A stretch of DNA of 64,000 nucleotides, taken from Paenarthrobacter nitroguajacolicus. GTDB lineage: Bacteria > Actinomycetota > Actinomycetes > Actinomycetales > Micrococcaceae. The stretch covers positions 1 to 64,000 of the forward strand of contig NZ_VNFK01000014.1 in assembly GCF_007786235.1 (NCBI RefSeq), written 5' to 3'. The translations under genes and the position numbers were made by a program. Positions 22,844 to 30,981 of the stretch are shown here, in pieces (positions within the stretch are counted from its first letter, which is position 1; each line of letters starts with the position of its first letter). The notes beneath the pieces were generated by a model. That model did no database searches. It saw only the letters and a program-made list of their open reading frames with translations, and was not told the DNA's origin.

Positions 22844-24181
22844 ATGACCGCACCCATCAGCACCCCCAGCCCCGACCCCTACACGTTGGACCACGGCAGT
22901 ACCAGCTACCGAGTGGACCGATATGAGTTGGACCTTGACGTCAGACTGGGCAGCAACAAGCTGATCGGCAAGGCAGTCCTGCAGTGCACGGCCTTGGAAG
23001 CAGCGACGCACATCGTCTTGGACCTGGTGGGTTTGCGGGCTTCCAAAGTCCACGTGGATGGACGGAAAACCGCGAAATTCAGCCAACGCGCTGAGCACCT
23101 GGTGGTCACCCCTGCCTCCCCGGTGAAGCCCGGGCAACAATTCACCGTGGATATCCGGTACGACGGTAATCCCCAGCCGCGTCGGGGCCTGTGGGGAGAG
23201 GTGGGCTGGGAGGAACTGACCGACGGCGTCCTGGTTGCCGGACAACCCAACGGCGCTGCATCCTGGTTTCCTTGCAATGATCATCCACGGAGCAAATCGA
23301 GCTTCCTGATCTCGGTAACCACCGACGCCAACTACCGGCCCGTCTGCAACGGCCGACTGATGTCCGTTTCGCGGAAATCCAGCCGTGAGACCTGGGTGTA
23401 CGAGCATTCCGAACCGATGGCGACGTACTTGGCTACGGTGCAGATCGGCCGGTACGTCCTTGTCCCTTTGAATCCGGCTGACACGCACCACCGGGTACCT
23501 CAGTTCGCTGCGGTGACGCTTGAAATGGCCGATGCCGCACGTCACGGGCTACGGCGCCAGCCGGACATGATGCGAACCTTCGAGGACTGCTTTGGGCCGT
23601 ACCCCTTCACGGAGTACACCTCGGTGGTCACCGACGATGACCTGGAAATCCCCTTGGAGGCCCAGACGGTTTCCATCTTCGGGCGCAACCACCTGCGTGA
23701 CACGTGGGAAGCCCAGCGGCTCATAGCCCACGAGCTCTCGCATCAATGGTTCGGCAATTCCCTGACTGCGAGCAGCTGGAAAGACATTTGGCTGCATGAA
23801 GGATTTGCCTGCTACGCGGAGTGGTTGTGGTCTGAGGAATCCCGGACCATGACAGTGGCCGCCCGTGCGCTGGCCGCGTGGAAGAAGCTCGACGTCGGTC
23901 CGCAGGACTTGCTCATTGGCGATCCAGGACCTGAGCTGATGTTCGATGACCGGGTGTACAAACGTGGTGCCTTGGCCGTGCACGCACTGCGCACGGCTGC
24001 CGGGGACCCGGCGTTCTTCGCGTTCCTGAAGCATTGGACCGCCGCGAACCGCCACGGTTCTGTATCGACGGAGTCATTCGTTGAAGCTGCGGACTCGTTC
24101 ATTCCGGGCTTCGATGCCGCGTCGATCCTGCGGCCGTGGCTCTATATGACTGCGTTGCCGGCGCTGCCTACGGCGCCTTAG
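22844..24181 (+). CDS. M1 family zinc metallopeptidase (aminopeptidase)
   Basis: 445 aa. The gluzincin motif is complete: HELSH at 296-300, then 18 residues to Glu319 in WLHEGFACYAEW. The exopeptidase motif is an unusual PLEAQT where many relatives have G-x-M-E-N. There is no signal peptide, so it is probably cytoplasmic. The ATG sits 11 bases after the NRPS stop behind GGGAG, so the two are almost certainly co-transcribed and perhaps translationally coupled. Poly-lysine producers carry zinc aminopeptidases (Pld) that degrade the polymer; a similar clearing or self-protection role here is inference. The last four bases overlap the convergent phosphopantetheinyl transferase. Confidence 0.92.
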   Translation: MTAPISTPSPDPYTLDHGSTSYRVDRYELDLDVRLGSNKLIGKAVLQCTALEAATHIVLDLVGLRASKVHVDGRKTAKFSQRAEHLVVTPASPVKPGQQFTVDIRYDGNPQPRRGLWGEVGWEELTDGVLVAGQPNGAASWFPCNDHPRSKSSFLISVTTDANYRPVCNGRLMSVSRKSSRETWVYEHSEPMATYLATVQIGRYVLVPLNPADTHHRVPQFAAVTLEMADAARHGLRRQPDMMRTFEDCFGPYPFTEYTSVVTDDDLEIPLEAQTVSIFGRNHLRDTWEAQRLIAHELSHQWFGNSLTASSWKDIWLHEGFACYAEWLWSEESRTMTVAARALAAWKKLDVGPQDLLIGDPGPELMFDDRVYKRGALAVHALRTAAGDPAFFAFLKHWTAANRHGSVSTESFVEAADSFIPGFDAASILRPWLYMTALPALPTAP

Positions 24182-24822
24182 CCGAGGGCGAGGGCGGCCA
24201 CCAGTCCCTTCGGCTGCCCGGCAGGCAGTTCCCTTCCGGTAACATCTCGCAGGCCAGGCCGGTCCAACACATCCAGCTCTGCGGGGTTATGCCGTAGTCC
24301 CTCGCCGGTCATCTTCAACCAGGCTTCCTTGCGTGCCCAGAGCCGGGCCCGCAGCGTGGCTTGGTCCTGTTCCGGGAAGGACGCCAGGAAACGCTTCTCG
24401 CTTTCGGTCAGGACCACGTCATCAAATCCGTCGAAGCCAACCCCGTCTATCGCTTCCAGGTCCACTCCCAGCCGGAAGGCATCCGTTGGATGCACGACGC
24501 CGGCCAGCAGCACCCAGCCCGACGCGCGGGATGCGCTCACTAACAAAGGCGCCGGACCGCCGTCGAGAAGGAACCCGGGGCGGCCGTGGTCCTGGCCCGG
24601 GCCGCACTGCGGACAGTGGTAGTTCGGGATCAGGTGGCTGGGCTCAGCCTCCAGAAGGGAGGCGGCAAACCGTTGGAGGGCAACCCGGCCGCCGATGAAT
24701 TCAGCCCGATCCTTGGCGTTCGCGAAACGGAGGGCGCGTTGGTGAGCAGGCTGGCCAAGACTACGAGTGTCCGAAACAGGCACATCATCGAGCTGGAGCA
24801 ATTCAAGCACCGGACTCTCCAT
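24178..24822 (-). CDS. 4'-phosphopantetheinyl transferase, Sfp type
   Basis: 214 aa. Transfers phosphopantetheine from CoA to a carrier-domain serine. The magnesium motif is LGVDLEAID and the second motif WARKEAWLKMTGEGL. Start at 24822 is fixed by AAGGAGGT, a perfect ribosome site 6 bases upstream; the open frame continues to a GTG at 24864 without one. It faces the NRPS-peptidase pair and its stop overlaps the peptidase stop. The obvious substrate is Ser553 of the neighbouring NRPS, though it could serve other carriers. A CPQCG segment in the middle is a small oddity. Confidence 0.9.
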   Translation of the reverse strand: MESPVLELLQLDDVPVSDTRSLGQPAHQRALRFANAKDRAEFIGGRVALQRFAASLLEAEPSHLIPNYHCPQCGPGQDHGRPGFLLDGGPAPLLVSASRASGWVLLAGVVHPTDAFRLGVDLEAIDGVGFDGFDDVVLTESEKRFLASFPEQDQATLRARLWARKEAWLKMTGEGLRHNPAELDVLDRPGLRDVTGRELPAGQPKGLVAALALG

Positions 24823-24963
24823 CGTGACCTCCTTACCTGGCTTTGTCCCCCGCGAAATGTTCACAGGTATGGGCGCATGTCAACGAGCATGGAGGTCCAG
24901 GCACTCCACTGACCAATACTGGATGGCTGCAGTAGGCCGCCGATCTGACAACAGTTCGGCCGA

Positions 24964-25347
24964 TCAGCGCAACAGGCCCTGAATACGCGCCAGGTTAGCG
25001 AGCCACGCCACGTAGTCTTCGTCGTCTTCCCCGAGATCCGCCCAGACGTCGTGGCCGTCGACCTCCGGATCGTCGATGATCGCCTGGATCGCCTGTGCAG
25101 CAGCTAGGTTCAGGGCAACCGGAGGCGCCTGTTGGCCAGCAGCCCAGTCAATGACATCCGGATGGACGTCAGTTTCCGCTTTGCCGCTGAGCAGCAGCAG
25201 AAGCGCGCCCGCGGCTACGACGCTCTCAGTCGAGCCGCTGTCCAGCGTCTCCTCGATGAACGGCCACACCTCAGGGGCTTCCTGCAGATCACCGAACCAG
25301 TCGAGAGCCTCGTCGTTGCCGAAACTACTCGTAGACCAAGCACCCAT
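24964..25347 (-). CDS. DUF4259 domain protein
   Basis: 127 aa. Starts MGAWSTSSFGNDEALDWFGDL, the signature of DUF4259 proteins, which are small, acidic and cytoplasmic. The ATG at 25347 has GGGGGAG upstream and matches the family start; an ATG five codons earlier is also open. Function unknown. Such proteins often stand alone in accessory stretches, and some resemble immunity proteins, but there is no toxin gene beside it. Confidence 0.8.
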   Translation of the reverse strand: MGAWSTSSFGNDEALDWFGDLQEAPEVWPFIEETLDSGSTESVVAAGALLLLLSGKAETDVHPDVIDWAAGQQAPPVALNLAAAQAIQAIIDDPEVDGHDVWADLGEDDEDYVAWLANLARIQGLLR

Positions 25348-25496
25348 CTCAAACTCCCCCATACGTTGTGTTCATCAGTCCTGTAAATCACTTACGCTGC
25401 GTACTGCGACCTGGACAGTCAATAGTGAATCACATCCGCCGGGTCCAGCCCCAGCGACGAAACGACGCGTGACATGGGCTCAACTTTCTTTCGCGA

Positions 25497-25934
25497 CTAA
25501 ACAGGTTCCCGGGGCTGTTGCAGGTCCTCAAAGCTGTGTTCACCTGGACGCCAGACCATCCATGTACGATCCTCGAAGCCCATGAGCTGAGCGATCTCGA
25601 CATGGACCTCCTCGATCGTCGGGTGAATCATCACAGTCCCGGTGTCCAGCTCAATGCGGATGCCTAAACCTGTTGCCTCGCTGGTAGAGATCACAGTCCC
25701 TGGGGTCAGACGGCGTAGTGCGTCCGCGTAGCCAAGATCCGGCTCACGCCATGAACGACCGGCTGATTCCACAAATGGCCAGACATAACTGTTGAGCACG
25801 ATCGGACCGTCGGCATGTGGGTCTCCATCGAAACGCAGCTGCACGTAGTCGTTGAGTACGAATTCGACCGAGTACATCCTGACCCCAATTAGCCGCGACA
25901 GCAGTTCGTTGGGCACGTATGAGGGTGCTGCCAT
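25497..25934 (-). CDS. Small acidic protein of unknown function
   Basis: 145 aa, not recognised. The ATG at 25934 is chosen because AGAGGAG lies 6 bases upstream. The sequence is acidic, without signal peptide or membrane segment, with IGVRMYSVEFVLNDYVQLRFDG and TVMIHPTIEEVHVEIAQLMGFEDRTWMVWRPGEHSFEDL as its clearest stretches; the alternating strands suggest a compact beta-rich fold. It follows the DUF4259 gene's orientation with a gap of about 150 bp. Both could be orphan immunity-like proteins; this is speculation. Confidence 0.75.
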   Translation of the reverse strand: MAAPSYVPNELLSRLIGVRMYSVEFVLNDYVQLRFDGDPHADGPIVLNSYVWPFVESAGRSWREPDLGYADALRRLTPGTVISTSEATGLGIRIELDTGTVMIHPTIEEVHVEIAQLMGFEDRTWMVWRPGEHSFEDLQQPREPV

Positions 25935-26080
25935 ATCTTGCTCCTCTGTGCGATTGAACGTCTCCGAGTCAATGTGAAAGTGAGAACCAGCGGGCAAAGC
26001 GTTGAACCCGAAGCCCGCCGCTCACCGCGGGAGGCCGAGGTCCCCAGCGAAACTGCAACCCAAGTCAAGCATGGACACGT

Positions 26081-26111
26081 GTTCCCCGCAGCAAGGAATG
26101 CTGCGGGGAAC
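26081..26111 (-). terminator. Hairpin after the serine protease gene
   Basis: Perfect 13-bp stem GTTCCCCGCAGCA with its complement and a 5-base loop, 26 bases beyond the protease stop. There is no U tract, so it may be a weak terminator or an mRNA 3' end stabiliser. Confidence 0.65.
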
Positions 26112-26137
26112 AGTGTTCGTGAGTTAACTCACCAGCG

Positions 26138-27004
26138 CTACTTCACCGAGGTCAGGTAGTTCGCAAGGGTGGGGGTAATGCGGGTGCCCGAGTTGGAGCT
26201 GCCGCCGTTGGTGTGGATGGCGACGATGGTGTTGGAGCTGTTATAGACAGGGGCGCCACTCTGGCCGCCGAAGGTGTCCATCTTGTAGTAGACCTTTTCG
26301 GTGGTGGTGCTCTCAATGGGCCCGGTCATGGACCACATAGTGCCGAACGCCTTGTCGCCCGGGTAGCCACGGACCGTTGTGCTGGTTCCATTCAGGCTGG
26401 CCGTGGTGCCGGTGTAGTTAAGCCATCCCGTGGTGTTGCCGATGGTGCAGTCGAGCTTGATGACACCCCAGTCGGCGTTGGTGTTGGCGGAGTCGATCCA
26501 CCGCTGGTCCGTGAAGATCTTCGTTGCCCCGCACGTGCCGTAGGGGTCAGTTGATCCGTTGCGCCCAGGAGCTACTTTGACGCCCCAGGAGTAGTCGGCT
26601 TCCGATCCGGTGCCGCCCTCGTGCACGCAGTGGCCAGCGGTCAATACGGTGTCATCCGAGATCAGGGCGCCGGAGCAGATGTAGCCGCCGTTGAATTCAA
26701 TTTGCACGATGGAGCGGTTGGGCGCCGCCGTGGTGTTGGTGATCCTGACGCGGCCATCAGCACCGATGACTGAATCCGTGGAGGCGCCACCGTTCTTGAT
26801 GGGTGCGGAGATGGTGTATTTGTCGGCCAGCGGGGATGCGGCGGAGCCGGACGTCTGCGCCTTGTCCACAGTGTGCGATACAGGTTGGACCTCAGCCGCG
26901 GTTGCTTGTGGCGTCGACTCTGACGCGACTGCGGCTCCACCAAGCGAAGACGTCAGGGCCATAACTGCTGCCCCCACAAGCAAAGCAACGTTCTGCTTCT
27001 TCAT
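26138..27004 (-). CDS. Secreted V8-like serine protease
   Basis: 288-aa preproprotein. The signal peptide is MKK ... LGGAAVAS with cleavage near residue 28; a propeptide probably runs to about 77, leaving a mature enzyme starting near SVIGADGR, as in glutamyl endopeptidases. The chymotrypsin-fold triad is His125 (LTAGHC), Asp178 (NADWGVIKL) and Ser249 (GGQSGAPVY). Cysteine pairs flank His125 (C110/C126) and the middle (C158/C186). It is exported and likely scavenges peptides or acts on competitors. It has its own promoter region with inverted repeats upstream, and stands alone. Confidence 0.92.
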   Translation of the reverse strand: MKKQNVALLVGAAVMALTSSLGGAAVASESTPQATAAEVQPVSHTVDKAQTSGSAASPLADKYTISAPIKNGGASTDSVIGADGRVRITNTTAAPNRSIVQIEFNGGYICSGALISDDTVLTAGHCVHEGGTGSEADYSWGVKVAPGRNGSTDPYGTCGATKIFTDQRWIDSANTNADWGVIKLDCTIGNTTGWLNYTGTTASLNGTSTTVRGYPGDKAFGTMWSMTGPIESTTTEKVYYKMDTFGGQSGAPVYNSSNTIVAIHTNGGSSNSGTRITPTLANYLTSVK

Positions 27005-27052
27005 GAGTACCTTTCGAGGGACGGCTCAAAGAGAACCGTGCGAGTGATGTGA

Positions 27053-27088
27053 TACACATGTTTCACATGGGCATGACAAAACTGTCAT
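27053..27088 (-). promoter_or_regulatory. Inverted repeats upstream of the protease gene
   Basis: ATGACA-AAAC-TGTCAT (27073-27088) is a perfect 6-bp dyad, and TACACATGTTTCACATG next to it contains a second partial dyad. They lie 50-85 bases upstream of the protease start, a good position for an operator or activator site. The regulator is not known. Confidence 0.45.
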
Positions 27089-27130
27089 ACAGATGTGAAT
27101 ACTCTGTCAAGATGATGGGAGTGCAATCTC

Positions 27131-27168
27131 AATAAAAGAAGATCCCCGGAACCAAGGCAGTTCCGGGG
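27131..27168 (-). terminator. Terminator after pheT
   Basis: Stem CCCCGGAAC / GTTCCGGGG with a 7-base loop, 24 bases past the pheT stop; on the minus strand it is followed by ATCTTCTTTTATT. Confidence 0.85.
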
Positions 27169-27191
27169 ACCTTCGTCGTTCACGTCAAGTA

Positions 27192-29735
27192 TTAGCGCTG
27201 GACAGCTCCGAAGCGCTCCGTGGCAACAGCAACTGCTGCCGCACGGGCTTCAGAAGCCTCGTCAGCAGTCAGCGTGCGGTCGTCTGCACGGAAACGCAAG
27301 CCGAAAGCCAGCGACTTCTTACCTTCTTCGATCCCCGGACCCACGTAGACATCGAACAGCGAGACGTCTTCGAGAAGGACTCCCGCACCTTCGCGGAGTG
27401 CAGCCAGAACGTGGTCGGCTGGTACATCCTGCGGGACAACCAACGCAACGTCCTGCGTCGCCACCGGGAATCCGGAGATGTGTTTGGCGACGATGACGTC
27501 AGCCGCCGCGTCAAACAACGCTTCAACGTTGACCTCGAGTGCTACTGAACGGGCCGGCATATCGTGGGCGGCAAGGAGCTTCGGGTGCAGCTCGCCGGCA
27601 TAACCCACCACGTCGCCGTTCCGGAGAGCCAGCTGTGCCGCGCGTCCCGGGTGGAACGCTTGGTGACTGCCTTGGCTGATGACCAGCTCAACGCCCAAAA
27701 CATCGGCCATGAGGCGGGCAATGTCCAGCGCATCGGCCCAATCCCAGGCACGCGGCGTATGCGTCGCGGCTGCCGGCGAATCATGGCCGGTCAGTACCGC
27801 GGCGATGTGCAGCGGCTGGTGAGGGACGCCGTCGTACAGTCCATCAAGAACCTCATCGGAAGGCTTGATGCCCAACGGAGGAATGGACTCCGTGCCCAGC
27901 TTGTCGCCCGGGAGGAAGACAGAGCCTGCCTCGTAGACCGCGAGGTCTCGGAATCCTCGCGAGTGGTTACGGCGGACTACCTCAATGAGGCCCGGCAGGA
28001 TGGACGTACGGAGGTAGCCGTGTTCCTCACTGATGGGGTTGGCGAGCTTCAACGCCGGACGGGGAGCGCCCTCCTCCGCCACTCCGAAGGTATCGTTGGC
28101 AGCCTTCGTGACGAACGGGTAGGACAGCACCTCGGTGAGTCCCGCGTCAGCCAGCGCCTGGACAACGCGGCGCTTCTGCTGCTGGCTGCGGCTCAGGCCA
28201 CGGCCGGGAGGCGCCACGGGCAGGGTCGCCGGGATGTTGTCGTAACCCACCAGGCGGGCGATTTCCTCGGAGAGGTCTTCCTTGGTTTCGAGGTCGTTGC
28301 GCCAGCTCGGAGCAGTTACCAAGTACCCGGAAGCAGTTTTTTCCACGGTCGCGCCCAGATCCACCAAGGACGTGGTGATCTGCTCTTCAGAGAAGTCGAT
28401 GCCGATACGGGCGGCCGCGAAATCTGCGGGCAGTTCAATGGTCACGGCGTCAGGGGCGGTTCCGACGTCAGTCCCGGTCTCGTCCGCCGTGCCTCCGGCG
28501 AGTTCCACCAGGAGGTCAACCACGCGCTGGGCAGCAATGTTGGCCACGTGCCAGTCAACGCCGCGTTCGAAGCGCTTGGACGCCTCGGACGGCAGCTTGT
28601 GGCGGCGACGGGAGCGCGCAATGGACACTTCGTCGAAGTGCGCGGCTTCCACCAGGATGTTCGTGGTGGAGTCTGACACCTCAGTGTGCGCACCACCCAT
28701 CACGCCGGCGATGCCGATCGCGCCCGAGTCGTCGGTGATCAGCAGGTCCTCGACGTCGAGCGTACGCTCCTTGTCGTCAAGGGTGGTGATCTTCTCCCCC
28801 GCGACGGCACGTCGGACCACAATGTCGCCCGAAAGCTTGTCGAGGTCGTAGCAGTGGTTCGGCTGGCCGAGCTCCAGCATCACGTAGTTGGAAATATCAA
28901 CCGGCAGGGAGATAGAGCGGACACCAGCCAGGCGCAGGCGCGAGGACATCCACGGTGGGGTGGGGCGGGATGCATCCACGCCACGGACGGTGCGGGCCAC
29001 GAAGCGGTCGCAGCCCGGCTTGCCATAAATGGGAGCATCGTCATTCAGCTTGATCCCGTATCCGCCCTGAAGGGAAGCCGGTGCGGTGACCTTCGACGCC
29101 GGATCAACAAAAAGCGTTCCGGTGGCGTGGGCGTATTCGCGGGCAACACCACGGATGGAGAACGCATAACCGCGGTCCGGGGTGACATTGATTTCCGCGG
29201 CCTGGTCGTACAGGCCCAGCAGTTCCATTGCGTCCGTGCCGATTTCCGGGTCCAAGCCGATGCGGGACAGGACCAGGATGCCGTCGTGGTCGTCGCCGAT
29301 ACCAAGCTCACGCACGGAAGCGATCATTCCTGCGGACAGGTGCCCGTAGGTCTTCCGGGCCGAGATCTGGAAGTTTCCGGGCAGGACAGCTCCCGGCAAC
29401 GTCACTACAACCTTGTCGCCCTCAACAAAGTTGTGGGCGCCGCAGATGATGCCCTGTACACCGGAAGGGTCGATGCCCTCGCCGGTGAGGGTCTGCTCCT
29501 GCCCCTCGGGAACGACGCGGACCTGGCACCAGTTGATGGTCTTGCCGTTGGTCTGCGGTTCCTTGACCAGGCTCAAGACCTGTCCAACCACAACAGGACC
29601 CGTCAGTTCGTCGGTGGGACGGTGGACTCCTTCTTCTTCGAAGCCAACCTTAACCAGGTCCGCCATGACGTCTTCGGCCGTAGCTTCGGCCGGAACCTGC
29701 GCGAATTCGCGCAGCCATGAAAGTGGGATACGCAC
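27192..29735 (-). CDS. pheT: Phenylalanyl-tRNA synthetase beta subunit
   Basis: 847 aa; partner of PheS in the alpha2-beta2 enzyme. The N-terminal tRNA-binding OB domain (about 40-150; GPVVVGQVLSL) is followed by the B3/B4 editing domain, B5, a catalytic-like core, and a C-terminal ferredoxin-like anticodon-binding domain (KHISGFPVATQDVALVV to the end). It starts with GTG two bases after the pheS stop, so the pair is co-transcribed and probably translationally coupled. Confidence 0.97.
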   Translation of the reverse strand: MRIPLSWLREFAQVPAEATAEDVMADLVKVGFEEEGVHRPTDELTGPVVVGQVLSLVKEPQTNGKTINWCQVRVVPEGQEQTLTGEGIDPSGVQGIICGAHNFVEGDKVVVTLPGAVLPGNFQISARKTYGHLSAGMIASVRELGIGDDHDGILVLSRIGLDPEIGTDAMELLGLYDQAAEINVTPDRGYAFSIRGVAREYAHATGTLFVDPASKVTAPASLQGGYGIKLNDDAPIYGKPGCDRFVARTVRGVDASRPTPPWMSSRLRLAGVRSISLPVDISNYVMLELGQPNHCYDLDKLSGDIVVRRAVAGEKITTLDDKERTLDVEDLLITDDSGAIGIAGVMGGAHTEVSDSTTNILVEAAHFDEVSIARSRRRHKLPSEASKRFERGVDWHVANIAAQRVVDLLVELAGGTADETGTDVGTAPDAVTIELPADFAAARIGIDFSEEQITTSLVDLGATVEKTASGYLVTAPSWRNDLETKEDLSEEIARLVGYDNIPATLPVAPPGRGLSRSQQQKRRVVQALADAGLTEVLSYPFVTKAANDTFGVAEEGAPRPALKLANPISEEHGYLRTSILPGLIEVVRRNHSRGFRDLAVYEAGSVFLPGDKLGTESIPPLGIKPSDEVLDGLYDGVPHQPLHIAAVLTGHDSPAAATHTPRAWDWADALDIARLMADVLGVELVISQGSHQAFHPGRAAQLALRNGDVVGYAGELHPKLLAAHDMPARSVALEVNVEALFDAAADVIVAKHISGFPVATQDVALVVPQDVPADHVLAALREGAGVLLEDVSLFDVYVGPGIEEGKKSLAFGLRFRADDRTLTADEASEARAAAVAVATERFGAVQR

Positions 29736-29737
29736 TG

Positions 29738-30799
29738 TTAGATCTCCATCCCGAAGTGCTCGCTGAAACGTACATCGCCTTCGATCATGTCGCGCATGTC
29801 GCCAACCTCGTTGCGGAACATGAGCGTGCGCTCAATGCCCATGCCGAAGGCAAAACCTGAATAGATGTCCGGATCGATGCCCGCTGCCCGGAGCACGTTG
29901 GGGTTGACCATGCCGCAGCCTCCCCACTCGATCCAGCGGGGACCACCCTTGGCACCCGGGTGCCAAATGTCCAGTTCCGCGGACGGCTCGGTGAACGGGA
30001 AGTAGTTGGGACGCAACCGGATGGAAGCTTCGTCGCCGAACATTTGGCGGGCGAAGTGCTCCAACGTGCCGCGCAGGTCAGCCATGCTGAGGTTCTTGTC
30101 GATTGCGAGACCCTCGAACTGGTGGAATACGGGCGTGTGCGTGGCATCGAGTTCATCGGTGCGGAACACCTTGCCCGGGCACAGCACATAGATGGGCACT
30201 TCGCGTTCCAGCATGGAACGGACCTGTACCGGTGACGTGTGCGTGCGCATCAGCAGGTGCGCTTCGGGCGGTTCGACGAAGAAGGTGTCCTGCATTTCGC
30301 GTGCAGGGTGGTCCGGCTTGAAGTTCAGGGCGTCGAAGTTAAACCACTCGGACTCCACTTCCGGGCCTTCGGCGATTTCCCAACCCATGCCAACAAAGAT
30401 GTCCGAAACGCGGTCCTGCAACGTGGACAGCGGGTGGCGCGCCCCGGCACGGCGACGACGCGGGCCTGCCGTGACGTCGACCGTTTCCTCGATGAGGATG
30501 CGGGCGTCGTTCTCAGCCTCAAGAACCTCGGTCCGGGCTGCGAGCGCCTGGTTGACCTTGCCTCTGGAAGACCCCATGAGCTTGCCTGCGGCAGCCTTGT
30601 GCTCCTTGGCGAGGCCACCGATCTCACGGTTGGCAAGGCTCAGGGGCGACTTCTCGCCGGTGTGTGCGAGGCGGACAGCCTTGAGTTCTTCAAGGGAGGA
30701 AGCAGCCGCAATCGCGGCAATGGCGTCCTCGACGGCGGCGGTGATGGCGGCTTCATCCAGCGGATTCGGGATGGCAGCGCCTGGCAAAGTGTCAGTCAT
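29738..30799 (-). CDS. pheS: Phenylalanyl-tRNA synthetase alpha subunit
   Basis: 353 aa; class II catalytic subunit. An N-terminal coiled coil (about 20-95) precedes the core with HPLSTLQDRVSDIFVGMGW, motif 2 VFRTDELDATHTPVFHQFEGLAI, and motif 3 GFAFGMGIERTLM. Upstream, the 182-bp gap holds a terminator-like hairpin at 30855-30892, which may control readthrough into pheST. Confidence 0.97.
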   Translation of the reverse strand: MTDTLPGAAIPNPLDEAAITAAVEDAIAAIAAASSLEELKAVRLAHTGEKSPLSLANREIGGLAKEHKAAAGKLMGSSRGKVNQALAARTEVLEAENDARILIEETVDVTAGPRRRRAGARHPLSTLQDRVSDIFVGMGWEIAEGPEVESEWFNFDALNFKPDHPAREMQDTFFVEPPEAHLLMRTHTSPVQVRSMLEREVPIYVLCPGKVFRTDELDATHTPVFHQFEGLAIDKNLSMADLRGTLEHFARQMFGDEASIRLRPNYFPFTEPSAELDIWHPGAKGGPRWIEWGGCGMVNPNVLRAAGIDPDIYSGFAFGMGIERTLMFRNEVGDMRDMIEGDVRFSEHFGMEI

Positions 30800-30854
30800 C
30801 TACTGTTCTTAGCTACGAGTCGGGAGCGGCCGGCAAGGCAGGCCTGCAAAACGA

Positions 30855-30892
30855 AAGGGCAGTGCTCGCCGCGGACGGCAGGCACTACCCTT
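30855..30892 (-). promoter_or_regulatory. Terminator-like hairpin in the pheS leader
   Basis: Arms AAGGGCAGTGC (30855-30865) and GCACTACCCTT (30882-30892) pair with one mismatch. On the minus strand the hairpin is followed by TCGTTTTG, about 55 bases before the pheS ATG. TAGACT just upstream could be the -10 of the pheS promoter, which would put the hairpin at the start of the transcript. It is either an attenuator or the terminator of something short; no leader peptide or T-box was recognised. Confidence 0.55.
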
Positions 30893-30981
30893 CAGTCTAG
30901 TTGAACCTCACTGGCGCGATTTAACCCACCAGGGCGGGTCCCGCTATGTGGAATGACGACGGCGGCGCGTCGCCTTTCACT

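Noticed and set aside
21450..22853. 467-codon frame opposite the Pls-type NRPS
   Set aside because: Rich in Arg/Gly/His as expected for a shadow frame; the NRPS domains continue on the plus strand.
24178..24822. AcpS (holo-ACP synthase of fatty acid synthesis)
   Set aside because: The length and the WxxKEAxxK context fit the larger Sfp type and not the ~120-aa AcpS.
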